From Hyphomicrobiales bacterium (GTDB lineage Bacteria > Pseudomonadota > Alphaproteobacteria > Rhizobiales > Beijerinckiaceae): a stretch of DNA of 64,000 nucleotides. The position numbers and the translations under genes are program-made. Each line of letters starts with the position of its first letter. Position 1 is the first letter of the stretch. Positions 16,771 to 25,960 of the stretch are shown in pieces. The stretch spans positions 186,001 to 250,000 of the forward strand of contig CAKNFJ010000002.1 in NCBI GenBank assembly GCA_930633495.1, written 5' to 3'. The notes beneath the pieces are model-generated. The model saw nothing but the letters and a program-made list of their open reading frames with translations, was not told the origin of the DNA and did no database searches.

Positions 16771-17399
16771 TCGTGATGGATCCCATCGCCAAGCCCCGCG
16801 CCATCGATGCCACCCTCGTTCTCGAAGGTGGCGTCATCCCGGCGCGGGGCTTTCTCTTTTCCGATGGCCGGTACGAGCTCGTTTCGCTCCCCTCCAACCC
16901 CTCCGCGATCGAGGATGGCGACATCGTCCTCGCCGAGCGCTTCGGTGAGCGCTTCTATACCTCAGCCATCGTCGGCGACGGGCGGCTGCGTGGGTTCCTG
17001 CGTTTGGCCAGCGGGCCCGAGATCCCCGTCGACCTCTCTGAACCGCTCCGGGTTCTGCCCAACGTCATCGAGGCCTCTGTCCATCTCAAGAACGGCACCA
17101 TCGTCGGTATCGATGTGACGGAAGAGGTCCTTGGCATGGACCACGCCGATTTCCTGGGGCTGAGCGACGCCCGTGTCTCTTCCGGCCAGACCGCCGTAGG
17201 TCGCGAGATCCGCGCCACCTATGGCGCTGATCAGATCGAACGCGTTGAGCTGGTTACGGCCGCTTCTGCTTTCTTTGGACGCCTGCCCGCGGCGGACGAT
17301 CGCGGATTGATCGCGACCCAAGATGTCGACGCGCTCGACTATGCGTGGCGCGTGGAACTCCATCAGCGCCTGGTCCCGGCGCCCTCTCCCGGTTTCTGA
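16767..17399 (+). CDS. Hypothetical protein, 210 aa
   Basis: Unrecognised protein coupled to the preceding gene (GTG overlapping its stop; an ATG at 16776 is the alternative). The sequence predicts repeated beta strands between residues 15 and 120, with a helical C-terminal half. No signal peptide. It ends 26 bases before the convergent recD2-type gene, with a hairpin between. Function unknown. Confidence 0.7.
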   Translation: MIVMDPIAKPRAIDATLVLEGGVIPARGFLFSDGRYELVSLPSNPSAIEDGDIVLAERFGERFYTSAIVGDGRLRGFLRLASGPEIPVDLSEPLRVLPNVIEASVHLKNGTIVGIDVTEEVLGMDHADFLGLSDARVSSGQTAVGREIRATYGADQIERVELVTAASAFFGRLPAADDRGLIATQDVDALDYAWRVELHQRLVPAPSPGF

Positions 17400-17400
17400 T

Positions 17401-17429
17401 TTGAAAGGGCGGTGATGCCGCCCTTCAAG
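17401..17429. terminator. Bidirectional hairpin between convergent genes
   Basis: TTGAAAGGGCGG, five bases, CCGCCCTTCAAG; an 8-bp core stem AAGGGCGG/CCGCCCTT. It overlaps the stop of the minus-strand helicase gene. No long T-run. Confidence 0.5.
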
Positions 17430-20052
17430 GCTCGTCGATCTGAAGGAAGCCGCCCGGAACCATCGCCGGGACCATATGATCGAGGCCCTCATCGAGCTCC
17501 GGCTCGATTGCCATCTCACTCTGCAGGCGTTTCGCCAGGCCGGTGTAGCGGCGGTCGAGATCAATCGTCGCAGCAGCCCGCTCGATGCACTCGTCAGCGC
17601 CGATCACGACGCATAGCTGCTTGGCGCGGGTGATTGCCGTGTAGAAGAGGTTCCGACGCAGCATGAACATCTGGCTGCGGTGTGCAGCGAAGATGACAAC
17701 GGGGGCTTCGCAGCCCTGGCTCTTGTGAACCGTCGTCGCGTAGGCGAGCTCGATGTCCTCGATATCCGATTTGCCGTAGGTCGCCTTGGCTTCCGGATAT
17801 TCGACCACAATGAAGGGCAGCGGCTTGCCGTTCTCCTCGTCGGGACGATGCCCGACATGGCAGACGAAGCCGACCTCGCCGTTGAAGATGCCCTTCGAGT
17901 AGTCGTTGCGCTGCTGCATGATGCGGTCGCCGACCGTATAGGTTGTCTTCCCGATCGTGACCGAATTCGGGTCATCCTCGATCGCCGGGTTCAAGGCCGC
18001 CTTGATCGCTTCATTGAGCTTGTCGACGCCGATCTCGCGCGGGCGCATCGGCGTCATCACATGCACGTCGCGCAGCGGGTCGACGCCGCGAGCCGGCAGA
18101 ACATCCTTAAGCAGGGAGATGACCTTGCCCAGGATCTCCTCCGGCTGCTCGATCGGCATCACCTTGAAGCCCTTGGCGGTATAGACGTCGGCCGGGAGCG
18201 GGGTGAGGCCATTGTTCACGCGGTGAGCAGCCGTCACGATCGCTGAGTCATTGCCCTGGCGGTGGACGACCTCCAGGCGCGACGTCGGAATCACCCCCGA
18301 ATCGATGAGATCTCGAAGAACCTGGCCGGCGCCCACCGACGGTAGCTGGTCGACGTCACCGACGATCGTCAGCCCGCTGTCGCTAGCGATCGCCTGGATG
18401 AAGCTGCAAGCGAGGTCGACATCCACCATCGAGAACTCGTCGACGATGAACCAATTGTTCGGAAAAGGATTGTGCGCGTCATGGACGAAGGCGCCTTCCT
18501 GGACCCGCAGCAGCCTGTGGCAGGTCGAAGCCTCGCGACCCGAGACCTCGGCAAGGCGCTTTGCGGCGCGCCCGGTGGGCGCAACGAGGGCGATGTCACG
18601 CTTGAAATTGCTGAGGGCCTGAACGATGACCTTTTGGGTTGTCGATTTGCCCGTGCCGGGGCCACCAGTGATAACGCTGACGGCGTGGGTCAGAGCATTG
18701 ACGGCCGCCTCACGCTGGCTCGGATCCAGCGTGATATGCATCTGCGTCTCGGCCAGCCGAATGGCCGCCAGCGCTTCGTCATGCTCGTAAGCACCGCAAT
18801 TCAGCAGGCGAGCGAGATCCCGAGCAACGCGCTGCTCGACGGCGCGCACCTTCAATGAGACAGCGAGCCCGGTCTCCTCGTCCAACACCGCAGCATGGCC
18901 ATCGAGCGCCAGGTCCAGGTATTTATGGACGATCGGCTTGGGATGCTGGAGAAGCATCGCTGCCTTCTCGACGAGGATGTCCACCGGAAGGCCGCAGTGA
19001 CCGTCTCGCTTCGCGGCGATCAGGGTATGACGAAGCCCCGCTCGCATGCGAAGCGGAGAATCCTTGGCATGTCCTTCGATAGCTCCGATCCGGTCAGCCG
19101 TCGCGAACCCAACGCCCTCGATGAGCTCGGAGAGGCTCCAGGGATTTTCGGCGATCTTCTGCCTCGCGGTTTCGCCCAGGACCTCCATCACATTCTTGAT
19201 CTGGCGGGAATTCAGACCGTGCTCGGCCAGGAAGGCGACGGTCTCGGGGCGCATGGCATTGGTCAGCCACGCCTCGGCGATCGCCTTTGCCTTTTCGAGC
19301 GGGATATCGGCCTCGATGAGAATCTCCGGCTGAGTGACGACGTCGATCAGGCGGACACCGAAGTGCTTCCCGAGCGCATCCGCCGTTGCGGCGCCGACCC
19401 CCGGAATCTTGCTCTTCTTGATCCAGTAGACGACGCCCATCGCGGACCGTGGCATTTCGCCGACGACCGCAACCGCATTGAAGACCCGCTCACCGCGGCT
19501 GGTGCCCCATTTTCCGCGGATCATCACCTCGTCACCGATCTCGGTGCCCTGGGCAAAGTTCGTGATGACCTTGAACTTGTCCTTGCCCTTCGTGACGAGC
19601 ATCACGCGATAGCCGTCCTCGGCCGAGTAGAGAACTCGGCGGATGCGCACCTTGGCTTCCAGGTCGGCTTCGACCTCTGCCTGCTTCGGGGCCTCCGAAA
19701 CCTCCGGGGCAGCATAGTCGTCGTCGTCGTAATCATCCGGCTCAGAAGAGCGCAGGGCGGCGAGGCCGGTCGCCGCCTTAGGCGGAAGGCGCGACGGCTG
19801 ATTCAGGACCGCGGCGGGCGATGTCTGTTGCATCACCGCGGGCGCCGGCGGCACAGCGCGTCGATCGCCAAACGAGGTTGATGGCGGACGCTGGCTGGGG
19901 CGCGCCGGCGGCGGCGAACGGCGAGCGGGTGAGGGCTGCGTCGGTTGGGGCAGCGCCGGGCCGGAGGCGCCAAAGAGCTCACCCTGCGAAGTCGCAGGGC
20001 GTGGCGCTGTCGGTCTGCGGGCCGCGGGCGGCGGCGGTGGGCGACGCATCAT
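17425..20052 (-). CDS. recD2: RecD2-type (RecD/TraA-like) 5'-3' DNA helicase
   Basis: An 875-residue superfamily 1B helicase. After a Pro/Arg-rich, likely disordered N-terminus of about 130 residues come an OB-like region, the helix-hairpin-helix region typical of RecD2 (around residues 210-330), and the helicase core: Walker A GGPGTGKST near residue 462, the DE of motif II in Val-Asp-Glu-Phe-Ser-Met, a Gly-Asp-x-Asp-Gln-Leu-Pro-Ser motif III, and a UvrD_C_2-like end with Thr-Val-His-Lys-Ser-Gln-Gly. RecD2 works without RecBC in repair or replication-fork rescue. The long N-terminal extension is unusual. A conjugative relaxase role is unlikely, as no relaxase domain is present. Confidence 0.88.
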   Translation of the reverse strand: MMRRPPPPPAARRPTAPRPATSQGELFGASGPALPQPTQPSPARRSPPPARPSQRPPSTSFGDRRAVPPAPAVMQQTSPAAVLNQPSRLPPKAATGLAALRSSEPDDYDDDDYAAPEVSEAPKQAEVEADLEAKVRIRRVLYSAEDGYRVMLVTKGKDKFKVITNFAQGTEIGDEVMIRGKWGTSRGERVFNAVAVVGEMPRSAMGVVYWIKKSKIPGVGAATADALGKHFGVRLIDVVTQPEILIEADIPLEKAKAIAEAWLTNAMRPETVAFLAEHGLNSRQIKNVMEVLGETARQKIAENPWSLSELIEGVGFATADRIGAIEGHAKDSPLRMRAGLRHTLIAAKRDGHCGLPVDILVEKAAMLLQHPKPIVHKYLDLALDGHAAVLDEETGLAVSLKVRAVEQRVARDLARLLNCGAYEHDEALAAIRLAETQMHITLDPSQREAAVNALTHAVSVITGGPGTGKSTTQKVIVQALSNFKRDIALVAPTGRAAKRLAEVSGREASTCHRLLRVQEGAFVHDAHNPFPNNWFIVDEFSMVDVDLACSFIQAIASDSGLTIVGDVDQLPSVGAGQVLRDLIDSGVIPTSRLEVVHRQGNDSAIVTAAHRVNNGLTPLPADVYTAKGFKVMPIEQPEEILGKVISLLKDVLPARGVDPLRDVHVMTPMRPREIGVDKLNEAIKAALNPAIEDDPNSVTIGKTTYTVGDRIMQQRNDYSKGIFNGEVGFVCHVGHRPDEENGKPLPFIVVEYPEAKATYGKSDIEDIELAYATTVHKSQGCEAPVVIFAAHRSQMFMLRRNLFYTAITRAKQLCVVIGADECIERAAATIDLDRRYTGLAKRLQSEMAIEPELDEGLDHMVPAMVPGGFLQIDEP

Positions 20053-20070
20053 TTGAGGGAACCATCCTTC

Positions 20071-20094
20071 AATCCTTCAGCACCATTAGGATTG
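20071..20094. promoter_or_regulatory. AATCCTTC/AGGATTG motifs in divergent gap
   Basis: AATCCTTC at 20071-20078 is followed ten bases later by AGGATTG, a loose inverted repeat with ATCCTTC also just upstream. It lies 19 bases upstream of the helicase start, in a 179-bp gap shared with the membrane-protein gene. Confidence 0.45.
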
Positions 20095-20231
20095 ACCATG
20101 CGAGTGTCAATGATCCATGCACCCTATCCATGACTTTGAGCGCCGACGATTCTTGCGTCGCACGCAACTTGCCTCTTATCCTTCGATTCTTGGATGAAAC
20201 CGCGATTCCAACCCGTCGCGAGAGGCTCATA

Positions 20232-21278
20232 ATGAAAAACGTGATCGCAGCCCTCGCCGCGATGGTTCTTGGTCTGGGCTCGATGGCTGCTGAGGCAGCG
20301 CAAGGATCGTGTTCGGGAATTCAGCTGCAGAAGCTCGTCTCGAACGCGAGCTTTCTCTCAGACAAGATGGTTCGCGTGGCCTCTCCTAGCCCCGACGCGA
20401 TCGCCTTCGTTCACCCCGATGATTCCCGGCTTTCTGTCGCCTTTGCGCTGCAGTCGGTCCCTGCTGAGGCGATTTCACGGGCAGATTTCGTGAAGGATCT
20501 TGAACGCCGACTCGATCGCGAGGTGGCGGCGCGCACCAAGCCTGGACTGGAGCTCCAGAGGGGTATCTTTCCGTACGATCCGGTGTCCTGGACGCTGTCT
20601 TCCCGTCAGCAGAGCAACGACGGTGTTCGGGTGCAAGGCAACATGACGGTGCGGCTCACCGCAGGCTGCCATCTTTTGGCATCATGGGAAGTGATCGAAA
20701 TCCCGGTTCTGATGAGCCGCATCGCCGGGATCACCAGCGCTCTCGACGCGGTCCGGCTGCGTGCGCCGACTGTGGTTGCCGCGTCCGAATTTCTTCCCGA
20801 TCGCCGCGTTCCCCAGGGGATGCAGGCGCTGGTCTACGGCCTGCTCGGACCCACCGCCGCGGCCTTGGCTCTCGTCTTTGGTCTGTCGGGCTGGCTCAAC
20901 CGGGGGCGCCCCAGTGTAATCAGCCGGGTGAGCCTTGCAGCCGGCGCGCTCGTCGGCCTCTACGGCCTGATGGTGGAGGCCCCGGTTCTCAAGCCCGCGC
21001 TGCAGGATCTCCGCTATCTCGACCATGTCCTCCTCGCCGTGGCTGCCATTCTGGCGATGACGGTCGGGGCGATCCTCGGCTCCCAACGCTCGGTTTTGAT
21101 CGCGTCGACTTTCGCGATTTGCGCCGGCCTTTCGATTGCCGTCTCGGCCGCGCTTGGATGGGCTCCTATCGATACCGTCGCTCCGACCCTTGCTCTAGCT
21201 TATATCGGCGCCGGTGTTGCCGGATTCGGGACCTGGAGCATCCGCCACATCGGCATGCCCAAGGCTCGGGCTCGCTGA
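20232..21278 (+). CDS. Exported/membrane protein with signal peptide and C-terminal membrane segments
   Basis: A 348-residue protein of unknown family. Residues 1-22 are a cleavable-type signal peptide. A periplasmic-looking domain of about 170 residues with two cysteines follows, then roughly five hydrophobic segments between residue 200 and the end. It overlaps the following dnaJ-like gene by one base (TGATG), so the two are co-translated. The pairing suggests a membrane-linked chaperone function, but no family evidence supports a specific role. Confidence 0.72.
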   Translation: MKNVIAALAAMVLGLGSMAAEAAQGSCSGIQLQKLVSNASFLSDKMVRVASPSPDAIAFVHPDDSRLSVAFALQSVPAEAISRADFVKDLERRLDREVAARTKPGLELQRGIFPYDPVSWTLSSRQQSNDGVRVQGNMTVRLTAGCHLLASWEVIEIPVLMSRIAGITSALDAVRLRAPTVVAASEFLPDRRVPQGMQALVYGLLGPTAAALALVFGLSGWLNRGRPSVISRVSLAAGALVGLYGLMVEAPVLKPALQDLRYLDHVLLAVAAILAMTVGAILGSQRSVLIASTFAICAGLSIAVSAALGWAPIDTVAPTLALAYIGAGVAGFGTWSIRHIGMPKARAR

Positions 21279-22255
21279 TGCTTCGAGGCCCGGATCCTTT
21301 CGCAGTCCTAGGCATCTCCAACGGCGCCGGCCGCGAGGAAGCCGAGGAGGCTTTTCGGCGGCTGGCGAAGCGACACCATCCCGACGCAGGCGGCGATCGC
21401 AATCGCTTCGAGGAGATCTCGGCCGCCATTGACCACATTCGACGCAATGTGGCCGCTGCACCGGCCGCGGCCCATCCGAATTTCAAAGGTGGTTTCGAGC
21501 ACGCATTCACGGGCGTCTTCGAGAGCATGCATCGCGCGAGCCGCCGGCAAGAGCATGTGCGTGCCGAACGGCTCCGGGTCGATCGCGAAATCAACCTGTC
21601 GTTGGACGAGGCCCATAGCGGTGGTTCGTTCCGCCTCGATCCGAAGGCGATCCTTTGCTCCGGTTGCAAGGGACATGGCCTCGTCGAGTGCAGCGGCCCC
21701 GTTGCCTGCCCCGGATGCGCGGGCGTCGGCGCCTACCGCCAGGGCAAGGGGATCGTTTCCGTTCAGACCTGGTGCCAGGATTGCTCCGGCACAGGCGCGG
21801 TCACCTGGGCCCAGTGCAGCGCTTGCGAGGGCCGCGGCGCTTTAGACGGACGCTACGGGCTTGTCACAATACCGAAAGGCGTCGACACCGGGTTCACCGT
21901 CTCCTGCCCCTATCGCGGCGGAAATCGCGATCTGCGCGTCACTGTATTCGTCCGGAATGGCCATCACCGCTCCCGCCGCGGAGACGATCTCTTCGTGGAT
22001 CTCATGATGCCGGTCTGGGACGCCGCGCTTGGTTGCGATGTCCCGATCGTCGGTCTCGCGGGAGAGGTCCTCAACATCAAGATCGCTGCGGGGACTCCGA
22101 GCGGCAAGTGCCTGAAGGCCAAAGGTAAGGGGATCAATCGGATGAGCGGGGGGCGAGGCGACCTCTTCGTCGTCCTGACGGTGGAGATACCCGATGCGAG
22201 CTCTGGTCCGTTGCGCAAAGCGTTTCAGGATCTGAAGGGCAAGTTCGGACGCTAA
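21278..22255 (+). CDS. DnaJ-type J-protein (class I, short)
   Basis: A 325-residue J-domain co-chaperone that would stimulate the ATPase of a DnaK. The HPD motif is at residues 34-36. Four zinc-binding C-x2-C-x-G-x-G repeats stand at 127-134, 144-151, 166-173 and 180-187, followed by the C-terminal substrate-binding domain. The Gly/Phe-rich linker of housekeeping DnaJ is missing; in its place is a Ala/His-rich segment. No dnaK or grpE is nearby, so it must use a host DnaK. Coupling to a membrane protein suggests a dedicated client or location. Confidence 0.88.
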   Translation: MLRGPDPFAVLGISNGAGREEAEEAFRRLAKRHHPDAGGDRNRFEEISAAIDHIRRNVAAAPAAAHPNFKGGFEHAFTGVFESMHRASRRQEHVRAERLRVDREINLSLDEAHSGGSFRLDPKAILCSGCKGHGLVECSGPVACPGCAGVGAYRQGKGIVSVQTWCQDCSGTGAVTWAQCSACEGRGALDGRYGLVTIPKGVDTGFTVSCPYRGGNRDLRVTVFVRNGHHRSRRGDDLFVDLMMPVWDAALGCDVPIVGLAGEVLNIKIAAGTPSGKCLKAKGKGINRMSGGRGDLFVVLTVEIPDASSGPLRKAFQDLKGKFGR

Positions 22256-22470
22256 TCCTCGTCAGGTAAATCCAGGAGCCGCCGTACACGCCTGCGCTCC
22301 TCGAAGGCGCGGAAGCGGGCGAGCATGAAGCCTAGCCAAAGCGCGCCGTTCTCCTCGAGGCAGTTGTCGTCGTCATTGGGCCTGGTCGGCTCCTGCTCGC
22401 CACGGCCGAACATCTTGCCTCCGCGGTGGAACGCAAGCGTCCAGGCATCAACAACGACGGCGCCGGTCAT
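22252..22470 (-). CDS. Hypothetical protein, 72 aa
   Basis: Small protein with an N-terminal hydrophobic stretch and a basic/acidic C-terminal helix. The ATG overlaps the stop of the upstream gene (ATGA), which supports real translation as the last gene of the minus-strand operon starting near 25855. Its end overlaps the convergent dnaJ-like gene by four bases. Function unknown. Confidence 0.6.
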   Translation of the reverse strand: MTGAVVVDAWTLAFHRGGKMFGRGEQEPTRPNDDDNCLEENGALWLGFMLARFRAFEERRRVRRLLDLPDED

Positions 22471-23081
22471 GCGCTCTCCGCGCAGGCTCGGATGCGGCGC
22501 GCTGCCTCCCGCAGGCGATCTTCAGCCTCGCGATGGGCAATGATCTTGGTCTCGTCGGTTTCGCGCATCGCAGCCACATCCGATCCATCGGCCATCAGCT
22601 CGACGATCTCGGCGGCAGCTTCACTGGCGGACGTGCGCGCGGTGTCCGACGCCCGGTCGGCAGCGCGCTTCTCCCTCTCTGCGAGGATTTCCGTCGCTGT
22701 GCCTTCCGTCAGCTGAAATCCGAGATCCGACAGCTCTCCGGGATCCTCCGGATCCAGCTCGCGCAGGCGACGGACAAAGATGCGGGGATCCGCATCGCAC
22801 TGCCTGAAGCGCTCTGAGCGAGCCTCCGCCACCGCTTTCGAGAAGCCATCCGCGCGCTCCTGTCTGAGCTCCTTAAGCTCGGTCAGTGCCGGTGATAGAT
22901 CCTTCCAGAGCCGCATGACCGCCTCGTCCAGATAGCTGCGCTGCAGAGGCGAGAGCCGATCGCGAGCGTCGCCGGACATCGGCGGCTGGGTGTTAAGGCT
23001 TAAGAGCGGTGCGAGGATCCTGCCCAGATAGTCCTCTGTGATCTCGGGCCGTGCCACTGACTGCTGCTGCGTCGCACCCAT
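22467..23081 (-). CDS. Hypothetical protein, 204 aa, helical
   Basis: Charged, almost wholly helical protein, rich in Glu, Arg and Ala, with probable coiled-coil segments around residues 60-100 and 125-200. No recognised family. Its ATG is one base after the upstream stop and its own stop overlaps the next ATG, so it is embedded in a tight operon with the PcfJ-like gene. A structural or adaptor role is possible but unsupported. Confidence 0.68.
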   Translation of the reverse strand: MGATQQQSVARPEITEDYLGRILAPLLSLNTQPPMSGDARDRLSPLQRSYLDEAVMRLWKDLSPALTELKELRQERADGFSKAVAEARSERFRQCDADPRIFVRRLRELDPEDPGELSDLGFQLTEGTATEILAEREKRAADRASDTARTSASEAAAEIVELMADGSDVAAMRETDETKIIAHREAEDRLREAARRIRACAESA

Positions 23082-23082
23082 G

Positions 23083-23682
23083 TCAGGCAGGTTCCTGCGT
23101 CTGGATGCGTGCTGCCTTCACGAGGGCGTCACAATACGCGCTCGATGCGGCCACGCCCTCGCGGAAACCCCGTAAATATTCATCGGGCTGCTTCAGGTCG
23201 CCAGCTTCGAGCTCGGGCTTGGCTGCATGGGACGCCACCTGTTTGGCGATCGCCCCCACTATGCGATCATTCAGGCCAGCATCCGCCTTCACGGCGTAGC
23301 TGAAGGCGCCAACGGCCGATGGCATCGTCGGATGGTGCCCCGGGCTTTCCGGTCCGACCGTGTATCGAAGATATGGCATGATGCGATCGGCGGCCTTTTC
23401 GAGGCTTTGGATACGTTTCTTCATCGCCACCATGGTTCCAATCAGTGGATCCGCCAGTGTCTGGGATTCAACCTTGGCGATGGCCTCGCAGTCGGTAGCG
23501 CCCTCGCCTCGCAGGTAGAGGCCACAGGGATGGGTGAAGAGCCAGACGGAGGTGCTCTTTCCGTTCGACCCGACCACGTCGCAGTGGGATGCGACGGTCC
23601 AGCCCTCCTGGCGGAGGCGGTCGAGGATCGGATTGGTAAAAATCGAGGTGGCCGTTGGCCCCGCGAGGGTATCATGCTGCAT
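23083..23682 (-). CDS. Hypothetical protein, 199 aa
   Basis: Unrecognised protein. The ATG at 23682 overlaps the end of the PcfJ-like gene by 11 bases. The N-terminal half has a strand-rich region with a Cys-Gly-Leu-Tyr segment; the second half is helical with an Ala-rich amphipathic run. It may interact with its operon partners, but nothing in the sequence gives a function. Confidence 0.68.
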   Translation of the reverse strand: MQHDTLAGPTATSIFTNPILDRLRQEGWTVASHCDVVGSNGKSTSVWLFTHPCGLYLRGEGATDCEAIAKVESQTLADPLIGTMVAMKKRIQSLEKAADRIMPYLRYTVGPESPGHHPTMPSAVGAFSYAVKADAGLNDRIVGAIAKQVASHAAKPELEAGDLKQPDEYLRGFREGVAASSAYCDALVKAARIQTQEPA

Positions 23683-25855
23683 GGAGAGGAGCTTCCCGTT
23701 GGAGGGCCACTGCGGCCCGTATTCTAGCGATGGCCGCTTCGCGTACGGCTGGCGTGCTGATCTCGGTGTTGATGAGGTCGCGCAGTTCCTGACCATCCAG
23801 CCGACGCCAGCTGCGGGGCAAGAAGGGGCGAACCCGGTCCATTGCCCGGCTTGCGAGCCAGGCCTTCATCTCGGGCGTCGGCGTTCCGACCGCCGCAAGC
23901 TCTTCACCCGCCTTGTGGGCTGCCTGGATGCGCACGAGAAGGGCTTCGAGATCCTCGATCTCGAATGACTTCGCGAACTCCACAACAGCAGGGACGTGGT
24001 CCACCGGCGGGTCACCGTTGTTGACGCCCTGGAGCTGTTGGACCGCAAGGCGGTAACCGGTCTGTTCGCAAAGATGCAGGACCAGCTCAAGGGTGCTCCG
24101 GCCCGCTGGCGATGAAAGCCCGAGGATCAGCGAGCGCCCGACTGCCGCGTCGCCGGCGTAGGTTGCAACGCAGTGGAGCATCTCCTTGCCCTCCGCGAAG
24201 AACTGCTCGGTCGTAACCAGCGGCGTGAAGGTCACCTCACCGAAGCGCTTCGGTTCCGCGATGAGATGCGGGTAAAGTTGCGCGGTCAGCTCCTCGATCA
24301 CTTCCGTGTCGGGCATGCACTGCGTCCGCGCCCAGTCATTGTCTCGTCTTTCGGCATCAGACAGGGACCGCGAAACCAGGTGCCAGTCCCGGTCGAGCTT
24401 ATCGAGCCCGTCGAGGTCGCGGTTTTCCGGGAAGACGACCTGCAGTCCAGCTTTGCGGGCCCAGATCAGCTCAATCCCTGTCGCCGTAGCGATCTGGCCG
24501 CTGATCCAGCGGAAGACGCTGGGCGCGTTGTTCGCTTTTGCGCTGCTGATCAGGCCCCGCTCATCGCGGTAGCATTTGACCACGCGGTTGAAGCCAGGTG
24601 CGTCGACCTCGCCGAAGTTGCTTGCCATCCAAGCGAGCGTTTTGAACTCGCGTCCGGATGGGACAGGCGCATGAGGGTTCGCTGACAGGAGCTTCTCGTA
24701 CGCATGTACGCCTTGCTCCAAGACTTCGTAGCGGAACCCGTCCCCGAGCCTGACCCCAACAAGCGCCTTCAGCGTCTTCCGGTGCAGTCCCTTCAGCCCG
24801 AACAGGGTGGGAATGAAGCTCGCCAGCGGTTTCCTGGCCCGGAAGCCGGCCTGGACCGGTTCATAGAGAAGATGGCGCCATTCCAGCCAAGGAAGCGTCT
24901 TTCTCAGCTCCTGGGCAAGCTGATAGTCAGTGGCGTTCCAGCCCGCTCTCGCCCTGAAGAAACCGACAGCGCCAAGCCTGTCGGCAAATGGGCGCTGACT
25001 ACGCGCGGCGTGCTCAATGATCGCGCTGGAAAATGACCGGCGGAAGCGTGCGAGCGCTGCGCGCTCCCCTCGCATCAGCATGACTTTGACCGTCTCGCCA
25101 AAGCCGGTGAAGCGTTCGATATCGAGTGGTGGCCTCATGCTCATGCCGAGGACGAACAGGTTCTCGTCCGGCGTCAGGTCCGGAAACTTCTCCTGCATAT
25201 TTTGGACAAGCGCTTGGCTGACAAGCGAGCGCAGCGCAGCGTCGCCATCATCGCTCAGGGGAACGGGCAACTGCTCAGCATCAGGCAGGTAGAGCTCGCG
25301 CGTGACGCTGCCGAGCTCATCCATCGCGACGAAAAAATGAAACCTGGTGCCATGCGTCTCGTCCGCACGCTGCGGAACGCGGACCACGAGGGCGCTATGC
25401 CAGGCGGCGCCCTGCCCCGCGACGAAGCGCAAGGACCAGGTCTGAAGAACGTTGCCGAGGTCCGTGGCGATGCGCTCGTGCTCGACAGGATCCTTCGAAA
25501 ACCGGCGATTGGAGACGCGCCGCAGGCCGGCGCGCGATGCAACTGCCTTCGGCATGTTGCCGAGAACGACAATCTTCTGTGACTTCCGATTGACGAGGGC
25601 GTGGGCGATGCCGATGGCCGAGAGTTTGTCGACCACTCTGTGCCCGACCGTCTTTCGATAGAGGTACATCGCCTCCACGCGGATCGGCTCAGAAGGAAAC
25701 GGATGGGCAGCGGCGACGGCGCGGCATTTGGCGATCAGCGGGTGTCCGACCTTCGAGGAAACATCCTCCAGCAGATTGTCGAGGTGCTCACGCAGGCCCA
25801 CCAGTCGCTCAAGGCGATGGGACGAGGGCGTGAGGATGGCGATTGACTCGCGCAT
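23672..25855 (-). CDS. PcfJ-like protein 1
   Basis: A 727-residue protein whose C-terminal third resembles the PcfJ-like family known from plasmids and phages. The diagnostic Leu-His-Cys-Val-x-x-Tyr-Ala is near residue 560, followed by a conserved strand pair, a Val-Gln-Gln-Leu-Gln-Gly segment and an Asn-x-x-Pro-Pro loop. The N-terminal two thirds are unassigned. The ATG at 25855 is taken because the in-frame sequence upstream runs through a promoter-like gap. It heads an operon with three unknown genes. A second family member lies at 29671-31482. The biochemical function of PcfJ is not known. Confidence 0.72.
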   Translation of the reverse strand: MRESIAILTPSSHRLERLVGLREHLDNLLEDVSSKVGHPLIAKCRAVAAAHPFPSEPIRVEAMYLYRKTVGHRVVDKLSAIGIAHALVNRKSQKIVVLGNMPKAVASRAGLRRVSNRRFSKDPVEHERIATDLGNVLQTWSLRFVAGQGAAWHSALVVRVPQRADETHGTRFHFFVAMDELGSVTRELYLPDAEQLPVPLSDDGDAALRSLVSQALVQNMQEKFPDLTPDENLFVLGMSMRPPLDIERFTGFGETVKVMLMRGERAALARFRRSFSSAIIEHAARSQRPFADRLGAVGFFRARAGWNATDYQLAQELRKTLPWLEWRHLLYEPVQAGFRARKPLASFIPTLFGLKGLHRKTLKALVGVRLGDGFRYEVLEQGVHAYEKLLSANPHAPVPSGREFKTLAWMASNFGEVDAPGFNRVVKCYRDERGLISSAKANNAPSVFRWISGQIATATGIELIWARKAGLQVVFPENRDLDGLDKLDRDWHLVSRSLSDAERRDNDWARTQCMPDTEVIEELTAQLYPHLIAEPKRFGEVTFTPLVTTEQFFAEGKEMLHCVATYAGDAAVGRSLILGLSSPAGRSTLELVLHLCEQTGYRLAVQQLQGVNNGDPPVDHVPAVVEFAKSFEIEDLEALLVRIQAAHKAGEELAAVGTPTPEMKAWLASRAMDRVRPFLPRSWRRLDGQELRDLINTEISTPAVREAAIARIRAAVALQREAPLHAA

Positions 25856-25882
25856 GGGCAAAACCAAGAACAAAATTCGGAC

Positions 25883-25890
25883 GATCCTTG
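25883..25890. promoter_or_regulatory. GATCCTTG motif upstream of PcfJ-like gene 1
   Basis: A one-mismatch copy of the recurrent octamer, 28 bases upstream of the ATG at 25855, in a 105-bp gap. Confidence 0.35.
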
Positions 25891-25960
25891 GTATCCGAGC
25901 GCGAGACAGGATTCGACTCGAATTTCTTTTTACGCCTGCGCCATCCACCATCTTGAGCCG

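Noticed and set aside
18895-19881. 328-codon plus-strand frame opposite the RecD2-type gene
   Set aside because: The helicase motifs on the minus strand are clear; this frame is antisense.
17425-20052. Conjugative relaxase/helicase (TraA-like) identity
   Set aside because: No relaxase HUH motif or catalytic tyrosine region in the N-terminal extension; RecD2 domain order fits better.
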